DNA from: SZUA-430 sp964647355
Lineage (GTDB): Bacteria; Pseudomonadota; Alphaproteobacteria; Micropepsales; Micropepsaceae
Assembly (NCBI GenBank): GCA_964647355.1
Contig: CAZYGK010000003.1
Location: 39,813-103,812, forward strand
Direction of reading: 5' to 3'
Length of the DNA: 64,000 nucleotides
In this document: positions 1-8,830 of the stretch, one piece after another
How the letters are laid out: every line of letters starts with the position of its first letter
Position numbering within the stretch: position 1 is the first letter of the stretch
Translations under genes and position numbers: made by a program
The notes under the pieces: model-generated
The model's input: the letters and a program-made list of their open reading frames with translations, nothing else
Told to the model about the DNA's origin: nothing
The model's database searches: none

Positions 1-1062
1 TTGCTCGACAAGGGCTTCTCGCCGGAACTCGGTGCGCGACCGCTGAAGCGCGCGATCGACCAATATTTACTTGCACCGCTCGCCGCAACGATCGTCGAAC
101 ACCGCTTTCCCCAGGGCGACCAGTTCCTGTTCGTGCGCAGCGACGGAAAGGCGATTCAAGTCGAGTTCGTCGATCCCGACGCCGACCAACCGCAAGCGAT
201 CGCGAACACCGGCGGCGGCTCGCTCGCAGAGATCGTCCTCAGCCCGCAAGGGACCGCCTCCGAACGCAACATCGTCGAGACCGAACTCCGCGCACTGGAA
301 CAACGCCTCGCGAGTCCGGAATGGGACGCTCTCGCCACGGCACTCGCAAGCCAAATGGCGGAAGGCGCCTTCTGGTCGCGCACCGACCGCCACGGCGTGC
401 TCGCACGCTTTGCGCTGATGGACCGTGTGAAAGCGGCCATGAAGACGGTCGCTTCGCTACGCGAGCGGCTGGACAAATCGCACGACAAAGACGGCTACTC
501 GGCAGAGATTCTGGGCCGGCTCGCCGGGCAGATTCTCGTAACCGCAATGGGCGTCGAAGATGCGCTCGCCGACGCACCGATTGAAGCCCTCCTGATCGCC
601 GAACCGGCGCTCGAAGGATCCGCCGTCTCGGACGAAACGCGGGCCTGGTGCGGCCAACTCTTAGGCATGTACCGCAAATGGGCGACCAAGCGCGGCATGC
701 AGATCGAGGAGTACGGGGCAAGCGAAAAGCTGCTCACGATCTCCGGCTTCGGTGCATATCGCCTGCTTGAGCAAGAAGCAGGTCTCCACGTCCTGGAAGC
801 AACAGCCGATGACGAAGGATCGCGCGTCACCGCCCGCATCCGCGTGGCCGCGGCGCCCCTGGGCGATGTCCCCAATGCAGGTGCCGCAACGGTGCTTCGC
901 TCCGCAATCGACAAGGCGGCCGTTTCGAATGCCGTTGTTCGCCGCTATCGGGGCGGCGCCTCGCCGCTGGTGCGGGACGGTAAACGCGGGTGGCGTTCGG
1001 GCAAGTTCGAGAGCATCCTCGATGGCAACTTCGATTTGATCGGCGCAACCGCCGCGCGCTAG
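1..1062 (+). CDS. Clp/Hsp100 ATPase C-terminus fused to release-factor-like domain (5' partial)
   Basis: The gene runs in from the left edge, so the TTG at base 1 is not a start. Visible residues 1-60 look like the small C-terminal subdomain of ClpB/ClpA D2 (GFSPELGARPLKRAI). From about residue 95 the sequence resembles class I release factors: an N-terminal helical part (AFWSRTDRHGVLARF, 123-137), a PCRF-like stretch (YRKWATKRGMQIEE 224-237, then GFGAYRLLEQEAGLHVLE 249-266) and the typical release-factor tail (SPLVRDGKRGWRSGK 321-335, then ILDGNFDLI). Between 267 and 310 a short linker replaces the release-factor core: there is no GGQ and no PxT/SPF stop-codon motif. The ATPase part probably unfolds or remodels a substrate; the target (ribosome-linked?) is inference. 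It converges on the next gene, the two stops overlapping. Confidence 0.8.
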   Translation: MLDKGFSPELGARPLKRAIDQYLLAPLAATIVEHRFPQGDQFLFVRSDGKAIQVEFVDPDADQPQAIANTGGGSLAEIVLSPQGTASERNIVETELRALEQRLASPEWDALATALASQMAEGAFWSRTDRHGVLARFALMDRVKAAMKTVASLRERLDKSHDKDGYSAEILGRLAGQILVTAMGVEDALADAPIEALLIAEPALEGSAVSDETRAWCGQLLGMYRKWATKRGMQIEEYGASEKLLTISGFGAYRLLEQEAGLHVLEATADDEGSRVTARIRVAAAPLGDVPNAGAATVLRSAIDKAAVSNAVVRRYRGGASPLVRDGKRGWRSGKFESILDGNFDLIGATAAR

Positions 1063-1892
1063 TCGGTGCCGTCGTCGGTCGAACGTCCGCCCACATAGAA
1101 GCCGCCGCGATCGAACTGCTTCAGCGACGCGTAAGCGCCTGCAACCAATCGCGCATGCGACCGCATCGTGCTCGACTTCGCCTCGCTCTCGGGCCCGAGC
1201 TGTGTGACGGCGGTAACCCCGTTCGATAGATTGTGACGCCACAACTCCTTGCGGAAAAACGGCGGCCCGTTGCGCAGACCGCGGATCAATTCGCTCGCCG
1301 TCGCCTCGTTGATCGCCCGTCCGAAGGCACCCTGAGCGAAGAGGTTGCTCAGCGCACGCTCCAGCACCGCATCCGTCATCCCGCCGGGATCGAAGGCGAT
1401 TTCGTTCGTCAAAGTCTGAACGGCAAGCGCCTCGAATCCTCCGCCGCCGCGAACTTCGCGCACGAACAGGCCACCAACGCCCCCGCCATGAGCGAGCTTG
1501 GACTCGAGCTTTTTCCAACCGTCACCGGTCAAGATGACGTCGGTCAACAGCTCGCCAAAGTCCTTGCGCGTCTGCACGTCCGCAAAATCCGTCACGCGCA
1601 GGTCCGGCGCATCGACGACACGCAATTGCAGCGGCGTCGGCTTGGCCGGCTGGCGCCTCTCTTCCTTCGGCAGCGGCGGTTGAAGCGGACTACCGACGGG
1701 AACGATCTTCGGCGCGGCCGGTGCGGCAACGGTGGGCGCGACACGCTGCGACCGCCGCTGCTCGACATAGCCAAGCACAAAGCGAAGCGCGATCAACATA
1801 AGTACAATGACGACGAGCGCTCCGATGATCCACGGAACGTTCGATACGGCACAGCCGAGCAAGTCGCCGGAACTACATGTCGAAGGCATCAA
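1059..1892 (-). CDS. Single-pass membrane protein of unknown function
   Basis: The 277-residue product has one hydrophobic segment near the N-terminus (WIIGALVVIVLMLIALRFVL, about 21-40), then a Pro/Ala-rich linker and a soluble C-terminal domain of about 190 residues rich in Gly and charged residues. I recognise no family. It probably sits in the inner membrane with the C-terminal domain on one side. Two Met codons open the frame and a start at the Val just before the membrane helix is also possible. It is convergent with the Clp-release-factor gene, so no operon link is implied. Confidence 0.65.
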   Translation of the reverse strand: MMPSTCSSGDLLGCAVSNVPWIIGALVVIVLMLIALRFVLGYVEQRRSQRVAPTVAAPAAPKIVPVGSPLQPPLPKEERRQPAKPTPLQLRVVDAPDLRVTDFADVQTRKDFGELLTDVILTGDGWKKLESKLAHGGGVGGLFVREVRGGGGFEALAVQTLTNEIAFDPGGMTDAVLERALSNLFAQGAFGRAINEATASELIRGLRNGPPFFRKELWRHNLSNGVTAVTQLGPESEAKSSTMRSHARLVAGAYASLKQFDRGGFYVGGRSTDDGTD

Positions 1893-2081
1893 TCCCCACC
1901 GATGATGCGAGCGTCAGAGAGCCTCATCCCCTCGGCCCGCGCAAGCACCTTGTCGCCAAGATTTGGGCGCGATCACAAGATGGTCAACGCTTGCGATGGC
2001 GGGAAAACGACGGAATTCGGGCAATCGCGGCGCTTCGCCGCCGAACACGCTAAACTGGCGAGGAATCGGGAGGGTCTTCGC

Positions 2082-2768
2082 ATGTCAGGCGTAGGCACGC
2101 GGATCAAGAAGGCGCGCGAGGCGTTGAACCTGACGCAGGTGAACCTCGCCCGCGCCGTTGGCGTCTCGCAGCAAGCCGTGATGGAACTCGAGTCGGGCCG
2201 TGCGAAGGGGACAAAACACACCGCGAAGTTTGCCCGCGCGCTCGGACAAGATCCGCTGTGGCTCGAAACCGGCGACGGCCGGATGCGCGAGCCCGCAAAG
2301 GCCAAACGCCAAGCGCGCGCAGAGCCGCAAGTGGCGCTCCCCGAACTCGCCGACTACGAGCGCGTTCCCATGTTCGACATGCGAACGGCTGCAGGGCGCA
2401 ACGCCCTTGCCAACACCGCGGACGCGATCGGCTTCGAACTCTTCTCAAGCACCTGGCTGCGCCAACTGTCGCCAAGCCCGTTCTCGCAACTTGCCGTCGT
2501 CGCCATGTCGGGCGACTCAATGGAACCGACTCTTGGTCACGGCGACCACGCCCTGATCGACACCGCACAGGTGAACCTGCGCCGCGAAGGTATCTACGTT
2601 CTCCGCCTAGACGACACGCTGCTCATTCGCCGTGTGACGATGCACCCGGCAACCCTGCGCGTCACGATCGCCGCCGACAATGCACGATACCAGCCTTACA
2701 CCGATCTCGATCCCGACGCGCTTCAGGTACTTGGCCGCGTCATCTGGATCGGGCGCGTGCTTGGCTAA
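2082..2768 (+). CDS. XRE-family regulator with S24 (LexA/CI-like) domain
   Basis: The 228-residue protein has a Cro/CI helix-turn-helix at about residues 6-60 (AREALNLTQVNLARAVGVSQ) and a C-terminal S24 peptidase-like domain. The serine of the S24 motif is present (SGDSMEPTL, Ser146). Where LexA/CI proteins carry the general-base lysine this one reads LIRRV (Arg183-Arg184), so autocleavage is doubtful and the domain may serve only for dimerisation. The ATG at 2082 follows a GGGAGGG Shine-Dalgarno and matches the family N-terminus; the reading frame stays open far upstream, but that part has no regulator-like sequence. Its last 4 bases overlap the end of the convergent small membrane gene. Confidence 0.88.
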   Translation: MSGVGTRIKKAREALNLTQVNLARAVGVSQQAVMELESGRAKGTKHTAKFARALGQDPLWLETGDGRMREPAKAKRQARAEPQVALPELADYERVPMFDMRTAAGRNALANTADAIGFELFSSTWLRQLSPSPFSQLAVVAMSGDSMEPTLGHGDHALIDTAQVNLRREGIYVLRLDDTLLIRRVTMHPATLRVTIAADNARYQPYTDLDPDALQVLGRVIWIGRVLG

Positions 2769-3088
2769 CGCGAGCCGCGGTAGAGCGCGTAGAACACCGG
2801 CAACAACAGCAGCCCCAACACGATCGAAAGCAAGAGACCGGCGATCACGATCACGACCAAGACGGCGTAGAGATCCTTGAACCATCCGGGAAGCTCAAAC
2901 GGAGCGACCATCTCAAGAGTTGAGATCAAGAACAGCATCGTAGGCTCAACCACGGTCGCGTTCGCGACGGCAACCTGGCCGCCCAGTCGCTCAATGCCGC
3001 CGCCAAGTAGCATCGTACCGGCACCAACCCCACCGGCCAGCGTCAGAACAACAGCCAGAATGGCGTAAGGCCAAAACCACCGCCGCAC
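2765..3088 (-). CDS. Small membrane protein, unknown function
   Basis: The 107-residue product has a hydrophobic segment at each end (about 7-30 and 73-100) and a loop of about 40 residues between them. The start is GTG at 3088, preceded by a GGGGGAGGG Shine-Dalgarno. No family is recognised. It overlaps the stop of the S24 regulator by four bases, tail to tail. Confidence 0.6.
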   Translation of the reverse strand: MRRWFWPYAILAVVLTLAGGVGAGTMLLGGGIERLGGQVAVANATVVEPTMLFLISTLEMVAPFELPGWFKDLYAVLVVIVIAGLLLSIVLGLLLLPVFYALYRGSR

Positions 3089-3164
3089 CCGAGCCCTCCC
3101 CCAAGCCCAACGCGGAGGGTCTTACCATGATCGCTGCGCCCTAGCTGCAGCGCCAGGGTCACGG

Positions 3165-3911
3165 TCAAACGGCGATGATGCGTTCGCGAAGGGCTTTCGC
3201 GACGGCCTGAATCCGGGTGGAGACGCCAAGCTTCGCCTTCGCGCTATCGACATGGAACCGCACCGTTCGCGGGCTGATACCCAAGAGCGCGCCGATTTCC
3301 GCATCCGGCAGGCCGATAGCGACCTGGCGCAGACACTGCGCCTCACGGGCCGACAAAGCATTAACCGAAGGCGAGTTGCCATCCCTAAGCGCTAGCGCCT
3401 TCTCCACCCCCGCATGCGCAACAACCTGCAGCAGTGCGCGGGTCAACGGACTGGCGTCCGGCTCGCGCCCGCCAAAATTGGTCCCGACGACCGGCTGGCC
3501 AGCCCGGTATACGGGGACCACGAGCCCTTCGCCCTGTCGCACCACCTCGGCCATCAGTTCAAGCCAGCGCGCACCCTTGTGCGCCGGATCGTTTCGCAAC
3601 TCCGAGATCAGAAATGGCTGCGGCCCCTCCATGCAATTGCGTACGACGGGGTGCTGCGAGGCGAGCATCTCGCGATCGACATCGGCAAGCACTCTTGGCT
3701 CATCGCTATAAAGCAGCGCTTCTCTCGCACCGGCCACCACGCGTCCCAAATCAAGCGCCAAGAAGTGGGAGTAACCAAACCGGGCCGCGAATTCCTTAAC
3801 GCCCGGCCAAACGGCCCCGACGCTGCTTGCGCCGCGAATGCGGGACAAAGCCTCCGTCAAATCGGAATACGCGTCCATTGCCCCGATGCACCCCTCGATA
3901 ACCACGCTCAT
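3165..3911 (-). CDS. LuxR-type regulator with autoinducer-binding domain (LuxR solo)
   Basis: The 248-residue length and two-domain plan match quorum-sensing LuxR proteins: an N-terminal autoinducer-binding domain (about 20-165, with Trp and Tyr residues such as VWPGVKEFAARFGYSHF) and a C-terminal GerE helix-turn-helix (LSAREAQCLRQVAIGLPDAE, then ISPRTVRFHVDSAKAKLGV). No luxI-type synthase lies in this window, so it is probably a solo that senses a foreign or distantly made acyl-homoserine lactone or another ligand. A start 11 codons downstream (MDAYSD) is also possible. The next gene on the right, a predicted outer-membrane protein, is divergent and a possible target. Confidence 0.85.
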   Translation of the reverse strand: MSVVIEGCIGAMDAYSDLTEALSRIRGASSVGAVWPGVKEFAARFGYSHFLALDLGRVVAGAREALLYSDEPRVLADVDREMLASQHPVVRNCMEGPQPFLISELRNDPAHKGARWLELMAEVVRQGEGLVVPVYRAGQPVVGTNFGGREPDASPLTRALLQVVAHAGVEKALALRDGNSPSVNALSAREAQCLRQVAIGLPDAEIGALLGISPRTVRFHVDSAKAKLGVSTRIQAVAKALRERIIAV

Positions 3912-4548
3912 TGTTCTTCTTCTCGCCGATCGCCCGGTCCCTTATGGCAACCAAGTCCGCTCGGGTCTTCTGGCTCTCGCGCCAGGGATCGAACCGGAGC
4001 AAGGACCATTCCAGCCGGCCTTCCGAACCTCAAACGACTGATCGAAAGAAGCTCGCTGCAACGCAAAAACACGTTGTGCGTTCAGTGCATGCGCATCGAA
4101 ACTTCCTCCGTGCATGAAATCGCTCTCTCGTAACCATCACGACGATCAACCACTGAAACGAGCGGTAACACTCTGCGATCATCGTCCGTGCACGTCGTAA
4201 ACGAACGGCGAGCGATGCAAATTGCTCCGCATGCGGAAAAATTTTGATTCCCCTCTATTGCAAAATCGAAAGTGGACATACGCTTCTGAGTAGAGTAGCC
4301 GCGTGATTCTCCGGCAGTTTCGTGGATCGGGCGTAAGGCGCGGCTACCGCCTAGGGAGGGCGGGAGTATGCGTAAGGGGCTGGGACGTCCGCGTGACGTC
4401 GGCGAGCGTTGGGTAAATTGGGCGGGTGTGTTCCGAAAAGACGGGAAGGTCTAACGGCGCGGTTTTCGGACCGCGGCGTGGTTTCTTCTGCGCGCCGGCG
4501 GCATGTGTTGGGGCCTATGGCGCGAATCTTGCGGAGCACAGGATCGCC
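3912..4548. other. 637-bp intergenic region between divergent genes
   Basis: No gene is supported here; the short frames lack family similarity. Both flanking genes start at its edges, so it should hold two promoters. An inverted repeat GTAGCCGCG (4295-4303) / CGCGGCTAC (4339-4347) with a 35-base loop could fold in the leader of the right-hand gene. No clear lux box was seen. Confidence 0.5.
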
Positions 4549-6192
4549 ATGGAACATCGTTTACCCCGTAGATTGGGACAAAACCGGCTAAGCACGCTGT
4601 TGCTTGCAGGTTCCGCCATTTGCGTCACCGGCAGCGCGCGTGCCGAACCGATACAAGGCTACTGGCTAGCGCCCACTGTCCTCGCCAGTAACCTCGGCAT
4701 CGAAGCCTCGGTCGCCGCGCAACAGATCAAAACGCTGAAAGCGAAAGTCTTCGTCAAGAACGACGTCGAACTGTTCGTCGCCCCGGCACCGAACTGGAAA
4801 GACCTGACGCCGGCCTTGGACGGATTCGATCAGCCGGTTCAGTTCTCGGACGCGGATGCGCCGCAAGCGCCGATCTCGCTCAAGCTTCGCGGCAGCACGC
4901 TCGACCTTGAGCCCGCGGTCAACGTCAAAGTTGACCGTCTGGCGAACGGCGCAAACTTCGGCACCGGCAACGTCACGGCAGAAAGTGCCGGCTTCGATGC
5001 GCAACTCTTTGACGGCCGCCTCAGCTTCAGCACCGACATCGCAAAGATGGACGACAATGCCGACACGCGCGATTTCCGCGACCCGCAGCTGCGTGATCGC
5101 GACCGCTCGATCGGCCTCAACGACACGTCGCGCCGTCACCGCTTCTCAGCGAAAGTGATCGACACCGAAAATCTGCGCCTTCTGGTCGACGGCGATTTCG
5201 GCGAGACGTCGGAAGGTTTTGCCGCGACACTGCAGGAACTTCCCACCGGCCGGCTCGTCCTGCCCGGCTCGTGGTCGAACCTGACCTCAAGCCTTGAGAT
5301 CGGCGACGCGCGCGTGAAGGTCGACTACCAAGACTACGTCACGAATCGCGAAGCGCTGAAGCGGCAAGGCTTCACGCTCGCCTACGCATCGTCGGCGATG
5401 TCCGTGTACCGCAAGGAGGGGATGGAGTTTAACCTGACCCAAGGCGGTCAGTGGTTGAAGCGCACCTCGTTCACCGGCATCAACGCCGACGTCATCGTCG
5501 CCGACGTGCTTCCGGAGGCGGTCGCCGACGCGATCGATCCGATCCGTCCGTTCCTGCCGACGATGATCAGCGGCGGGTTCGAACGCGGCGACATCGTGCG
5601 CGCCGAACTTCTGCCCGGGCCGCGCGACCGCGTGTCGACGGCAAACGCCGCCTTGATGTGGGACACGCGACTCGGCGAGACGACGGCCAGCTTCTGGGAA
5701 CGGCGCACGAACACGGACATCATTCAGCCCGGCGGCGAAGACTCGAAGATCGAACTGTCGCGCTCGCGCGATCGCTTCGTCGACATCTCGCACAAGGTCC
5801 GCCGCGGCAGCTGGCAGTTTGGCGCCGGACTTTCGATGATCGAAACCGACGACACGATCGCAGGCGTCCGCACCGCTCAAAGCGAAATCGCCCCGCACAT
5901 CTCTGTCGCCTACGCGCCGGAGAACGGGCCGCGTATCGAGCTGCGCTACGGCGCCGCCGACGCACAGTCGCAAATCCTCGACGACAATCTGGCCGCACGC
6001 GCGAAGACGAAGCAGCTCCAACTCAGCGTCGACATCTCGACGTTCGCACAGGAAGAACTCAACAAGCCGGACGCCAAGTTGAAGCTTGAGTACCGCTACG
6101 ACCTGAACGGCAGCGACCGCGATCCCGTCTCGGGACGCGAGCGCGGCGGCGGACATGCGGTCTTGCTGACGTTCTCGACGCCGCTGAACTGA
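4549..6192 (+). CDS. Exported protein, probable outer-membrane beta-barrel
   Basis: The 547-residue product starts with a signal peptide (LSTLLLAGSAICVTGSARA, cleavage before EP). The mature part is rich in alternating hydrophobic/polar strands such as LRLLVDGDF, ARVKVDYQDYV, QFGAGLSMIE and IELRYGAAD, and ends in a strand (HAVLLTFSTPLN), which suggests an outer-membrane barrel. The family is not recognised. I chose the ATG at 4549 because it gives the signal peptide directly; the same frame is open from 4426. The long upstream region and the divergent LuxR gene suggest it may be a regulated surface protein. Confidence 0.65.
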   Translation: MEHRLPRRLGQNRLSTLLLAGSAICVTGSARAEPIQGYWLAPTVLASNLGIEASVAAQQIKTLKAKVFVKNDVELFVAPAPNWKDLTPALDGFDQPVQFSDADAPQAPISLKLRGSTLDLEPAVNVKVDRLANGANFGTGNVTAESAGFDAQLFDGRLSFSTDIAKMDDNADTRDFRDPQLRDRDRSIGLNDTSRRHRFSAKVIDTENLRLLVDGDFGETSEGFAATLQELPTGRLVLPGSWSNLTSSLEIGDARVKVDYQDYVTNREALKRQGFTLAYASSAMSVYRKEGMEFNLTQGGQWLKRTSFTGINADVIVADVLPEAVADAIDPIRPFLPTMISGGFERGDIVRAELLPGPRDRVSTANAALMWDTRLGETTASFWERRTNTDIIQPGGEDSKIELSRSRDRFVDISHKVRRGSWQFGAGLSMIETDDTIAGVRTAQSEIAPHISVAYAPENGPRIELRYGAADAQSQILDDNLAARAKTKQLQLSVDISTFAQEELNKPDAKLKLEYRYDLNGSDRDPVSGRERGGGHAVLLTFSTPLN

Positions 6193-6267
6193 CGCTTTTC
6201 CGCCATCGCAGGCGTGCGGCCTCCGCCGCCCTTGACGCATGGCCACGCTTGGCGACTGAATACGGCC

Positions 6268-7098
6268 ATGAGCAACGCCGGAACCGCTACGGGCGCGTAC
6301 CTGCCCCAGGACCGCACGACACTCGCTTTCCACTCGAACGTCGGCTCGCGCCACGTCCCTTATGGGCCGCTGCCGCGCCAGAAGCTCGACATCTATGTTC
6401 CGAAGAACGGCGAGGTGAAAGCGACCATCCTCTACCTTTACGGTGGCGGCTGGGTGTCGGGCGCACGGTGGTACTATCGCCTGTTCGGCCGCGCGATGGC
6501 CAAGCGCGGCTACGCTGTCGTGGTGCCCGATTATCACCTATTCCCACACGCAACATTTCCCGCCTTCGTGGAAGATGCAGCGCTCGCGTTCAAATGGATG
6601 CACGATCACGCGGGCGAACTCGGCGGCAACTCGGCACGCATGTTCGTCATGGGCCACTCCGCCGGCGCACATATCTCGACGTTGCTCGCACTCGACCCGG
6701 CCTACCTGCGCGCACATAGGTTAGAGACATCGGCGATCAAGGGCGTTATCGGTCTCGCGGGCCCCTACACGCTGGACCCGCTCAAATGGACAGGCGTCAA
6801 AGACATTTTCGCCACGTCCCGCGACGCACCCCATGCCGCCCGGCCGATTAAGCTCGTGCGCGCGGGTGCGCCGCCGATGCTGCTCCTGCACGGCGCCCGC
6901 GACCGCCTCGTCGGTCCGAACGCCAGCATCAACCTCGCAACCGCCCTCACAGCCGCAGGCGCCTCCGCCGAAGCGAAGGTCTATCCGAACATCGGCCACT
7001 TCGAGATCTTTGCGGCTTATCTCTGGGGCTGGCGTTGGCGTGCCGCCGTGCTCAAGGACACCGAAACCTTCATCGAAACGCGCTTGAACGGCCGTTAG
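6268..7098 (+). CDS. Alpha/beta-hydrolase, esterase (HSL/BD-FAE type)
   Basis: The 276-residue protein has the hormone-sensitive-lipase-like layout: an oxyanion motif of the HGGG kind, here YGGGW (about 58-62), the nucleophile elbow GHSAGA (Ser131), an acid in HGARDRLV and a His in NIGHFEI. It should hydrolyse a small carboxyl ester in the cytoplasm; the substrate is unknown. The start MSNAG at 6268 was taken over an upstream in-frame ATG whose extra residues look non-coding. It converges on the thioesterase gene and overlaps it by four bases. Confidence 0.85.
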   Translation: MSNAGTATGAYLPQDRTTLAFHSNVGSRHVPYGPLPRQKLDIYVPKNGEVKATILYLYGGGWVSGARWYYRLFGRAMAKRGYAVVVPDYHLFPHATFPAFVEDAALAFKWMHDHAGELGGNSARMFVMGHSAGAHISTLLALDPAYLRAHRLETSAIKGVIGLAGPYTLDPLKWTGVKDIFATSRDAPHAARPIKLVRAGAPPMLLLHGARDRLVGPNASINLATALTAAGASAEAKVYPNIGHFEIFAAYLWGWRWRAAVLKDTETFIETRLNGR

Positions 7099-7496
7099 AG
7101 AACCATCTGCGTCTGCGTCACGAGCGCAACCAGCTTGCCGTCCTCGCGCGTGATCCGTGTCTGCCAAACTTGCGTCTTGCCGCCGCGATGCACGGGCGTG
7201 GTCGTCGCACGCACCAGGCTGCCGCTCTGCGCGGGTGACAGAAAATTCGTCTTGCTTTCGATCGTAGTCGTCCCTTTCGCCCCTTCGGGCAGATTCAGAA
7301 ACGTAGCGACCGCACCGGTCGTATCGGCAAGGGCCATCGCTGCCCCGCCGTGCAAAATGGGCATCGGCGCCGTACAAAGGTCCTCACGCACCTTCAACTC
7401 GGCAACGACCTCGTCCTTCGCCACGGAAACGAACCGCACGCCCATCAGTTTGGCGAACGGTAGCGGATTGGCGTTCAATTGATCTGCGGTGAGCAT
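7095..7496 (-). CDS. PaaI-family hotdog thioesterase
   Basis: The 133-residue length and motifs fit the PaaI/YbaW-type hotdog thioesterases: the HGGAAMALADTTGA segment carries the substrate-binding loop and catalytic Asp, followed by the strand IESKTNFLSPA. These enzymes hydrolyse acyl-CoA thioesters, often aromatic or medium-chain. It stands alone, followed on the same strand by a gap and preceded by the GST gene. Confidence 0.85.
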   Translation of the reverse strand: MLTADQLNANPLPFAKLMGVRFVSVAKDEVVAELKVREDLCTAPMPILHGGAAMALADTTGAVATFLNLPEGAKGTTTIESKTNFLSPAQSGSLVRATTTPVHRGGKTQVWQTRITREDGKLVALVTQTQMVL

Positions 7497-7567
7497 GTCC
7501 CAACCTCGCTACTAGCGTAGTCCAACTAAGCGCGCACACCGCCCGAAAGCGACTACCTGAGAGGTAA

Positions 7568-8179
7568 TCAACCCTCCCGCAAGACCCGTGCCTTCTTAGC
7601 GGCAGGCCGATCCCAGCACCGCCTCACCCAAGCGTGAAGGTTAGGCTTGCCCGCAAGGTCGACAAACAGCAGCCGATAGAGCGTCGATGCGACGTTTAGG
7701 TCGGCGACGGTGAACGCATCCGGTTCGACCAAATACTCCCGCCCTTCGAGTGCGTCGTTCAGAACCTGAAGCGGCCACTCCATAGCTTCCCGCGCCTCAT
7801 GCGCAATCTTCACGTCGCGCGCCTCCGGCGGAAGCAGCATGCTGTGCGAAATCCAGCGCACGATCGGCGCGTCGAGTTCCGACATCACCCAAAAGCTCCA
7901 CTGCCAGGCTTTAGCCTCGCCTTGGGGTTCGCGCGGATAGAGCTTCCCGTGCTTCTTCGCAAGATACAGATTGATCGCCATCGACTCCGAGAGCTTGAAC
8001 CCTGCGTCGTCGATCGCCGGAATATGGCCGGCCGGATTGATCTTCAGATATTCAGCCGATCGCGTACCACCATCGGCCGTCGTGGTCCTCACGAGTTCGT
8101 ACGGAACGCCGATTTCCTCGCAAAGCCAAAGCGTTCGAATGGCCCGCGACTGCGGATAGCCGTAGATTTTGAGCGACAT
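7568..8179 (-). CDS. Glutathione S-transferase family protein
   Basis: The 203-residue protein has a thioredoxin-like N-terminal domain (KIYGYPQSRAIRTLWLCEEI) with the conserved cis-Pro region (NPAGHIPAI) and the SES motif (KLSESMAINLYL) that binds glutathione, then an all-helical C-terminal domain with VADLNVAS. It likely conjugates or reduces electrophiles in the cytoplasm. The ATG at 8179 lies one base after the sodC stop, so it is probably co-translated with sodC as a stress operon. Confidence 0.9.
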   Translation of the reverse strand: MSLKIYGYPQSRAIRTLWLCEEIGVPYELVRTTTADGGTRSAEYLKINPAGHIPAIDDAGFKLSESMAINLYLAKKHGKLYPREPQGEAKAWQWSFWVMSELDAPIVRWISHSMLLPPEARDVKIAHEAREAMEWPLQVLNDALEGREYLVEPDAFTVADLNVASTLYRLLFVDLAGKPNLHAWVRRCWDRPAAKKARVLREG

Positions 8180-8180
8180 C

Positions 8181-8819
8181 CTACTGGGCCTCGTCCCAAT
8201 CCACGCTGACGGCGCCGCACGCGATCCGAGCCCCGCCACCGCCCAGCGGCAGCGGTTGATCCGAGAAATTGTCGCCGCCCTGGTGAATGACGATCGCGCG
8301 GCCTCGCACCTCGTTCACCGAAAGGCGCAACGCGTTCATGGCTTCGCTCGCCGTACCGTCAGCGCCAACGTTCAGCACCGGCAGGTCACCGCGATGACCA
8401 CCGCTTCCGGTCGGCCCCACGTGCTTACCCGTCGCGTTTGGATCGTAGTGGCCGCCGGCCGCAAGCCCGGCTTGCATCTTTCCGTCTTTCATGCCGGGAC
8501 CGCAATTCGGATTCTCGTGCACGTGAAAGCCGTGTGGCCCGGGTGGCAATCCCTTGAGCTTCGGCACGATGCGCAAGCCCCCGCGCGAATCCGAAAGCGT
8601 CAGCGTCCCGATCTCAGGGCCAACGCCACTCGCATCGATCCTATACATCGAAACGGTGACCTGCCGCAGCATGGTCGCGCTGCCGCCGCCAACGGGAACC
8701 GTCGTCGAAGCGCCGATGCCCACATTGCCAGACGTACCGCCGACACCGACACCAACCGACATGCCCTGACAGCCGGCAAGCGCCAGCGCTGCAACACAAA
8801 TGAGAACCGCCTTGTGCAT
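8181..8819 (-). CDS. sodC: Cu/Zn superoxide dismutase, lipoprotein
   Basis: The 212-residue product begins with a lipoprotein signal ending LALAGC (Cys17), so it should be anchored in the envelope. Copper and zinc ligands are visible in GFHVHENPNC, GGHYDPNATGKHVGP, HRGDLP and VIHQGGDNFSDQP, and the disulphide partner in RIACGAV. The enzyme dismutates periplasmic superoxide. The ATG at 8819 gives the lipobox directly. A GST gene follows after one base. Confidence 0.95.
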   Translation of the reverse strand: MHKAVLICVAALALAGCQGMSVGVGVGGTSGNVGIGASTTVPVGGGSATMLRQVTVSMYRIDASGVGPEIGTLTLSDSRGGLRIVPKLKGLPPGPHGFHVHENPNCGPGMKDGKMQAGLAAGGHYDPNATGKHVGPTGSGGHRGDLPVLNVGADGTASEAMNALRLSVNEVRGRAIVIHQGGDNFSDQPLPLGGGGARIACGAVSVDWDEAQ

Positions 8820-8830
8820 CGAAGCACTCC

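Noticed and set aside
5287..6537. 416-codon minus-strand frame across the outer-membrane protein and esterase genes
   Set aside because: Arg/Ala/Val-rich shadow spanning two better supported genes.
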